The notes under the pieces were generated by a model that worked only from the letters and a program-made list of their open reading frames with translations, searched no databases and was not told where the DNA came from. Source: Epiperipatus broadwayi (Eukaryota; Onychophora; Udeonychophora; Euonychophora; Peripatidae). From it: DNA of 64,000 nt. The translations under genes were made by a program, and so were the position numbers. The stretch covers positions 7,611,092-7,675,091 of the forward strand of contig JAQFVV010000020.1 in assembly GCA_028023455.1 (NCBI GenBank), in the 5' to 3' direction. Shown piece by piece: positions 58,351 to 64,000 of the stretch; position 1 is the first letter of the stretch; every line of letters starts with the position of its first letter.

Positions 58351-60020
58351 CCATTACAATAAAAATTTATTATTATTTTTTTGTAAGTTTTAATTTTTAA
58401 AGTGTACTCATTTAATTTCTATTATTATTAACAAAATACATTTATTTATCAATATTTTTGATCAAGTCCTGTGCAGGCATTATATCGCAGAAACATGTAT
58501 TCTTTAAGTCTCCATGAAAAAAATTTGATACAGGTGCAAGGAAAGAAGATCCCCTAAAAATAAAATAGGAATGTCCTCCAGATAACTTCTGCAGAGAGAC
58601 AAATGATTGTTTCTTTGTGACAATTTCTATTACATATACATGGTAAGTATGTTTTCATTTTAAGTGATTTAATTTGCCTATTATGTAGTATTACTTTTTT
58701 TTGCCAATTTTGGTTTAGTGTTTATTTTGATAATTTCATACCAGGTATAATAGACATACCAATATTTTAGTATTTTTTTTACCAATTTTGCTTTAATGTC
58801 TGTTTTGTAATTACATGCCAGATATAATACACATACTATATTTTAATTATAAGTGGATTTCTAAATCTTTAAAAAATGTCAGGGGAAAATGTGTACACAT
58901 GGTCCCTTTTGATGAATTTATCACTTAAGTTTGTCAGAACTTTCAGTGTATATGTTATTTAATGACATTGCAAGATTAAAAAGTTATTGACAGATTGATA
59001 TGAATATGAAAAGGTGTAGCAGGTCTAATACGTAAGTCCCATTAAAAGTTACTATAATAGATTATCTACTAAATCAGCAGCCATTTTGTTAATCCAACTA
59101 TAATCCTTATAAGTACAATCTTTGCAAACTTATTTTGGAAATCAAAAATTGTTATTTTTTTATAGAATAAGTAAAATATTTTTATTTGTAATTCATATTT
59201 CATACTATGTTTATCCATAATAATATTTTGAAGTATATTTTTTGTTTTCATTTTGACTTATTTTATTTCAATTTAAAATTTTCTCTCCATTTAAGTTTTT
59301 GTTTAATTTAAAAACTGATTAATTATTAGCTATTACCCATCATATATAATAGTTAATAGTTACTATTGTTCATTATTTCCATAGTAATAGCCAGATGTGA
59401 CGTTTATAAGTACTGTTCACTAGCTGCTGTTTTTTTTAGTAAAATCCTGGAAATTCTTAATTTAAAATTTTCTACCTCAAATTTCTGGAACAGAAAAACA
59501 GTTGGAATTTATAAATCCCACATAAAGTTATCATATTTATGTATAATTATAAATTATATACATTTATAAAACAGAAAGTTATTCTAGTATTAGTATTCTA
59601 TCATTTTCATTTGTGCTACATATATAGCAAAAGCTTTCAACATAATTATTTTTTAATCTTTATTTTCAGTAATAATTTTGTATGTATGCAATTGCATAAC
59701 TAAGAAGAAGTAAATTAAGGCAAGGCTTATAGATCTCTGGGTCTTAGGGGTCCATTGATTGTTAATTATTGTGGATCTCAAGGTCCTTCAGTGCTCAAAT
59801 GTTATCCAATAAAGTACTTGATTATATAATAATCTATAATTTAGTCTGTACAATAGTAATAGCAATTGATAGAGGTCATGGCCAACCATACAAATAATCC
59901 CTTTTCTTAAAAAATATTATGTATATAGGGTTCATAGGTGCATGATCAATAGTAATTACACATTTTTATGTGGCTTATGTTAAATCATGATATTGTCAAT
60001 TTGTTGATAACATGTATTTC
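58351..60020. other. AT-rich non-coding DNA
   Basis: No supported gene. The last 12 bases (60,009-60,020) are the left target duplication of the next SINE. Confidence 0.5.
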
Positions 60021-60157
60021 TTTTTTTTTTCTCCATATGTTATAGCATCAGCCGGGAGGCAAACCCACAAACATCTGCAAGCAAACCCACAAACATCTGC
60101 AACCAATTACTTGCTTGCAAGGTGGCTGCAATGACCTCTCGGCTAACAATGCTTGAC
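60021..60157 (-). mobile_element. tRNA-derived SINE with perfect 12-bp target duplication and an internal duplication
   Basis: AACATGTATTTC flanks both sides (60,009-60,020 and 60,158-60,169). Minus strand: TGTCAAGCATTGTTAGCCGA, a tRNA-like body, GGGTTTGCCTCCCGGCTG, ATGCTATAACATATGGAG, A-run. A 23-bp segment around GGTTGCAGATGTTTGTGGG is duplicated in tandem inside the variable/T-arm region. This is the clearest proof that the tRNA-like units are mobile. Confidence 0.92.
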
Positions 60158-60169
60158 AACATGTATTTC

Positions 60170-60852
60170 ACATTTGATAGTAAATTACCACAAATTCCAA
60201 TGTCAATTTATGGAAAATATTTATGCACTTAGCAATATTATTTGCAGTGATTGCAAAGTCAACTATTGAAGATTCAGATTTATTGTTGTTAAAATATTTT
60301 TGGGTTATATTTTTTAGCAGTATTGGAAGTTTCTGAAAGTACAAATAAGCAGAGTTTTAATTTATTTATTTTTTGCCTATCAAACATAGACTACTTGTAA
60401 TAAATGTACCTTTTGAATATATGTGACTTATGCTGCAATTTGTTTGACCCCAATGTCGCAGATTAGCCACTATTATCTGCCCCCTATTAATTAATAAAAC
60501 TTACCCAAAGATAGCAGGAACTGGATTAGAATAAATAGATTTTCTCCCTTTTTATCTAACTATTATTTAGAACTAATATTTAAGCTCCTTTTTTAACTAT
60601 CAAATATCATAGTTTTGGTATATTTTTATTTAATAATCTACTTATTCATGGTTCATTTCTAAATTTATAATTATTAAATTATCGAAATCTATATTTGCTC
60701 CACTATATGCCCATGTAATTTATATTTATTTTTAAACATATTTTGGATGAATATTTAATTCAACTAAAATTTACTTGTACAACTAATGTCTAAACTTTGC
60801 ACACTGCATGTTGTTTGTTATATTCATTTTCTTTAAAAAAAACTTGTCACTT
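60170..60852. other. AT-rich spacer
   Basis: No gene or recognised repeat. Confidence 0.5.
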
Positions 60853-60949
60853 TGTCAACCGTTGGTGGCTTAGTGGTTAGCATAGCTGCCTTCCAAGCAG
60901 CTGGCCCGGGTTTGTTTCCCAGTCAACGCATTTGACATATGAAAAAAAC
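60853..60949 (+). mobile_element. tRNA-Gly(UCC)-like SINE, complete
   Basis: TGTCAA, then a tRNA-like body with A-box TGGCTTAGTGG, anticodon arm GCTGC-CTTCCAA-GCAGC (UCC), B-box-like GGGTTTGTTTCCC and acceptor end GTCAACGCA. TTTGACATATGA and an A-run follow. TGTCAA and TTTGACA around the tRNA are an inverted pair. It needs Pol III to be transcribed and a LINE to move it. Confidence 0.88.
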
Positions 60950-61320
60950 AACATCTTGTCAATCTTTCATTTTTATCACTTCTTATTTCAACTCATAACT
61001 TCCTTGGTTAAAGCAACTTAATTTCTTAATATTATTAGATATCCATTTTGTTTTATATATATAGTTTTACAATATGTATAACTTCACATAGCTGCCGAAA
61101 AAACTAGGCCTGATGAGAATAATTAAAATCAGCTGTTTCACTGCTTTATTTATTACATTAATATGACATCAAAATTAACTTGTGCATGCATGTATATTGA
61201 GATGAATTAGTCTCATGTCACAAAACATAGTGTGTGTGCACATATATAATTTAAACTTATAGGAAAATTAGAAATGAGAACAGATAAAATTACTGTATAT
61301 ATTTGTAATGCTGATTATTC
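60950..61320. other. AT-rich spacer
   Basis: No gene or recognised repeat. Confidence 0.5.
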
Positions 61321-61520
61321 TGCACTAACACGCTTGTTAGAGAAGTTTAATTTTGTTTATATATGCTAAGAACAACAAACTATTTTGCATAAATTACAAT
61401 ACTCCTCCTCATTGCCATTGACTGCACTCAGCTATGAATATGAAGTCTAAGAACGTCGAAAGCGCTTAGTGTATATAAACATATAAACAAAATGGAAGTT
61501 CTTTAACAAGCGTATTAGCA
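61321..61520. repeat. Foldback with PLE-end-like centre
   Basis: Left part 61,321-61,370 (GCACTAACACGCTTGTTAGA, TTGTTTATATATGCTAAG) and right part 61,464-61,520 (CTTAGTGTATATAAACA, TCTTTAACAAGCGTATTAGC) are inverted copies with some divergence. The centre holds ATGAAGTCTAAGAACGTCG followed by AAAGCGCTTAG. This resembles the TGAAG...CGAAA pattern near PLE ends. No coding capacity. Confidence 0.6.
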
Positions 61521-61998
61521 CAGACTGTGACAAATATATATATATTGGATAAAACAAACTTTTTGCATAATATATATTAATTCCAGTTAATACAATCTGA
61601 TTTTGATTAAAGGAGTAAGATGTTTTCTAACTAATTAGTTTAAATGAATAGAAAAACAAACCAATGATCATAATCTTGTATCTTTTACTCAAGATATAAA
61701 TAACTTATTGTAATTGTCATGCTTTTTAATTCCTCTGGATACTATAAATAGTGAATTCAGGTTAGGGAGAAGATTAAAGAGACTGTAGAGAGAACAAATT
61801 GTCTTTGAAAAAAGAACAATTGCTGTTAGTTGTCACATTGGTTGACTTGAATTTCCAGAAAAAGGACATTTTCTGATGTGTTTCAGAACTCCTGTATATA
61901 AACTAGATCCCTATTTGATATTGGTAAAGTTGAGAAGTTACTGAAGCTGAACTGAATTAATGAATATCAGTATTGTTATAACTTTCTATAATCAGATA
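61521..61998. other. AT-rich spacer before the hammerhead array
   Basis: No gene; TA microsatellite near 61,533-61,545. Confidence 0.45.
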
Positions 61999-62129
61999 TA
62001 ACTGAAACACAGGCTTATTATATACCTGTGTCTATATATGTAATATATAGGGTATATGAGCACAGACTTTCATATGACCCACCACTGTCCACACTGGTAC
62101 ACTCAAGCACATATATGCTGAAAAGATAA

Positions 62130-62188
62130 ATAATCACCAATATACGTATTTCATGCTAAACCAGCAATCATCAGTTGGTCCAGATTAT
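62130..62188 (-). ncRNA. Type I hammerhead ribozyme, intact core
   Basis: Minus strand: outer stem I ATAATC/GATTAT with a TGG bulge, inner ACCAA/TTGGT, CTGATGA, stem II TGCT/AGCA (loop GGTTT), GAAA, palindromic stem III TACGTA, triplet ATA before TTGGT. Identical in core to the plus-strand copy at 63,005. Confidence 0.87.
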
Positions 62189-62598
62189 CATCTCCTACAC
62201 ATATATACTATAAGTGATCAGATATATATTAAGATAGACAATCTTCATACTTTAATGGCCAGGCTTCAATCCACTACACATTCCAACTCTTCAACCGTCC
62301 ATCCAATCGAAAATCTGATGATGGAATGCTCGAAGGCCACCCTGAGGCTGAGATTTTTGTCACACCCATGTTGACCTAAGGTCAATCTGAACCCCACATG
62401 TACAGGACATAATCCATTTAATACAAATGCAAGGATGGGCAGACATCTCTAGAATGTAATAACTGAAACACAGGCTTATTATATACCTGTGTCTATATAT
62501 GTAATATATAGGGTATATGAGCACAGACTTTCACACGACCCACCACTGACCACTCTATCTAATAACACTGATACACTCAAGCAAATATATTCTGAAAA

Positions 62599-62657
62599 AT
62601 AATCACCAATACACGTAATTCATGCTAAACCAGCAATCATCAGTTGGTCCAGATTAT
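62599..62657 (-). ncRNA. Type I hammerhead, GAAA mutated
   Basis: Same structure as the neighbour 469 bp away, but GAAA has become GAAT and the triplet region reads GTGTA before TTGG; stem III has a G-U pair (TACGTG). Probably inactive. Confidence 0.8.
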
Positions 62658-62995
62658 CATCTCCTACACATATATACTATAAGTGCTCAGCTATATATTA
62701 AGATAGACAATCTTCATACTTTAAAGGACAGGCTTCAATCCACTACACACTCCAACTCTTCAACCGCCCATCCAATCGAAAATCTGATGATGGAATGCTC
62801 GAAGGCCACCCTGAGGCTGAGATTTTTGTCACACCCATGTTGACCTAAGGTCAATCTGAACCCCACATGTACAGGACATAATCCATTTAATACAGAGTTG
62901 GAGTATGTAGTGGATTGAAGCCTGTCCATTAAAGTATGAAGATTGTCTATCTTAATATATATCTGAGCACTTATAGTATATATGTGTAGGAGATG

Positions 62996-63054
62996 ATAAT
63001 CTGGACCAACTGATGATTGCTGGTTTAGCATGAAATACGTATATTGGTGATTAT
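62996..63054 (+). ncRNA. Type I hammerhead ribozyme, intact core
   Basis: CTGATGA 63,010-63,016; stem II TGCT (63,018-63,021) with AGCA (63,027-63,030); GAAA 63,032-63,035; stem III TA-CG-TA (63,036-63,041); triplet A-T-A (63,041-63,043), predicted cut between 63,043 and 63,044. Stem I: ACCAA/TTGGT and the outer ATAATC/GATTAT, six pairs, with a TGG bulge on one side. Confidence 0.88.
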
Positions 63055-63474
63055 TTATCTTTTCAGCATATATGTGCATGAGTGTATCAGTGTTATTAGA
63101 TAGAGTGGACAGTGGTGGGTCGTGTGAAAGTCTGTGCTCATATACCCTATATATTACATATATAGACACAGGTATATAATAAGCCTGTGTTTCAGTTATT
63201 ACATTCTAGAGATGTCTGCCCATTCTTGCATATGTATTAAATGGATTATGTCCTGTACATGTGGGGTTCAGATTGACCTTAGGTCAACATGGGTGTGACA
63301 AAAATCTCGGCCTCAGGGTGGCCTTTGAGCATTTCCATCATCAGATTTTCGATTGGATGGACGGTTGAAGAGTTGGAGTGTGTAGTGGATTGAAGCCTGT
63401 CCATTAAAGTATGAAGATTGTCTATCTTAATATATATATATCTGAGCACTTATGGTATATATGTGTAGGAGATA

Positions 63475-63508
63475 ATCTGGACCAACTGATGATTGCTGGT
63501 TTAGCATA
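63475..63508 (+). ncRNA. Truncated hammerhead (3' part deleted)
   Basis: ACCAA, CTGATGA and the stem II hairpin through AGCAT are present, but GAAA, stem III and the other half of stem I are gone. The deletion runs from one AGCAT to the next (the AGCATATATGTG that follows CTTTTC in the full copy), so it looks like a direct-repeat deletion. Confidence 0.85.
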
Positions 63509-63598
63509 TATGTGCTTGAGTGTATCACTGTTATTAGATAGAGTGGACAGTGATGGGTCGTGTGAAAGTATGTGCTCATATACCCTATATATTATAAT

Positions 63599-64000
63599 CA
63601 GACATGAAAGTAAAAAGCCAGTCTATAAGTCTTGAGATTCCAATACTATGCATTAAATATGTTCTGTTTTATATATGAATAGAAATACGGACAAAAGAAT
63701 CTACTCTTAATCACAAATATATTGTGAATATAGTTCTAAAGAGCAAGAAAAAAAAATCTATTCCACTTAAATTATTTCATTTTATTTTTTTTAAAAATAG
63801 AAAAAAGGAAAATTTCTTATAATAACTGGACGTGAACATCTTTTAAATAAAAGTAACATCTTTTAAATAAAAGAAAATGCTTTAACAGGTGGAAATATAT
63901 TTTGAAATCTTTCTTAAAGTTTGTAAATGGAAAAAACAAAAGCCAAAGAGTTTGTTATCCTAAAAATTTTGTTTACAATTTAAGTGTTCAGAAATAAAAT
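63599..64000. other. AT-rich DNA to the window end
   Basis: No gene. An 18-bp unit (ACATCTTTTAAATAAAAG) is repeated twice at about 63,837-63,872. Confidence 0.5.

Larger units (their letters stand above)
61999..63598. mobile_element. Retrozyme-like array: ~470-bp hammerhead monomers, two minus then two plus
   Basis: Two head-to-tail monomers on the minus strand (starts AACTGAAACACAGGC at 62,000 and 62,461) meet two on the plus strand (GAGTTGGAG at 62,895 and 63,370) at an inverted joint at 62,894/62,895. Hammerhead spacing is 469 bp (62,136 to 62,605) and 476 bp (63,005 to 63,481). Each monomer has a hammerhead, an AT-rich stretch, a TTGACCTAAGGTCAA palindrome, and a conserved segment with CCACCCTGAGGCTGAG. 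No protein frame is credible. Tandem non-coding monomers of a few hundred bp with one type I hammerhead each are how animal and plant retrozymes are organised: a transcript would cut itself into unit-length RNA suited to circularisation. The superfamily call is inference from structure. Confidence 0.82.

Noticed and set aside
62309-62335. CTGATGATGG...CTCGAA in the monomer, looking like a second hammerhead on the opposite strand
   Set aside because: Stem II would have only a couple of pairs, GAAA is incomplete and no stem I or cleavage triplet is visible.
62735-63169. A 144-codon minus-strand frame and two 73-codon plus-strand frames in the hammerhead array
   Set aside because: They arise from the repeat itself. 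The long frame crosses the inverted joint and reads both arms, and the short ones are copies of the same non-coding monomer segment.
1-64000. Host protein-coding exons
   Set aside because: No frame outside transposable elements shows a recognisable protein family or convincing splice-linked exons; small exons cannot be excluded without transcript data.

Overview
The window looks like non-coding, repeat-filled nuclear DNA of an AT-rich invertebrate animal. Base composition is strongly AT-biased. There are no operons, no bacterial promoters and no recognisable host gene. Nearly everything identifiable is a transposable element or a decayed copy of one: an RTE/BovB-like LINE, a second LINE whose C-terminus resembles elements I associate with ticks and other invertebrates, Penelope-like elements (PLEs), Merlin/ISXO2-type DNA transposons, a decayed LTR element, very short tRNA-derived SINEs, several foldback/MITE families, and hammerhead ribozyme repeats. 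A chelicerate or mollusc would fit, but the sequence alone does not settle the phylum.

Layout. 0-8 kb: SINE end, a decayed hammerhead repeat, and a decayed plus-strand LINE (about 4.2-7.1 kb). 8.2-9.7 kb: a 5'-truncated PLE with an open 371-codon frame, followed by a tRNA-like segment, a hammerhead-like hairpin and a 42-bp minisatellite. 13.5-15.6 kb: a minus-strand LINE with a 178-bp internal duplication. 16.95-19.94 kb: the most complete LINE, RTE-type, with five in-frame stops and one frameshift. 21.6 kb: a solo hammerhead repeat. 23.2-26.3 kb: an old LTR retroelement (gag zinc knuckles and protease) whose 3' LTR carries a foldback element. 27.1-28.2 kb: a Merlin-family transposon with perfect 8-bp target duplications but an N-terminally deleted transposase. 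30.6-31.7 kb: a complex inverted-repeat cluster. 33.5-37.1 kb: MITEs, a 1-kb palindrome made of two head-to-head PLE 3' ends, and a foldback. 38.8-44.0 kb: foldback, inverted hammerhead pair, RTE fragment, three MITEs, and a canonical GUC hammerhead. 45.5-53.3 kb: four SINEs, a foldback, a MITE half and a second copy of the 14-kb LINE. 55.4-60.2 kb: MITE, RTE fragment, an ISXO2-like transposase relic, SINE. 60.8-63.6 kb: SINE, foldback, and the most interesting object, an array of about 470-bp monomers each carrying a type I hammerhead ribozyme.

The array at 62.0-63.6 kb has two tandem monomers on the minus strand facing two on the plus strand. The ribozyme has CUGAUGA, GAAA, a two-part stem I and an AUA cleavage triplet. 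Copies elsewhere in the window show compensatory changes in stems II and III. This organisation matches retrozymes, which are non-autonomous retroelements thought to spread through self-cleaved RNA made into circles. The PLEs and LINEs in the window are the kind of reverse transcriptase source such elements would need. The assignment rests on reading the sequence; no folding program or database search was run.
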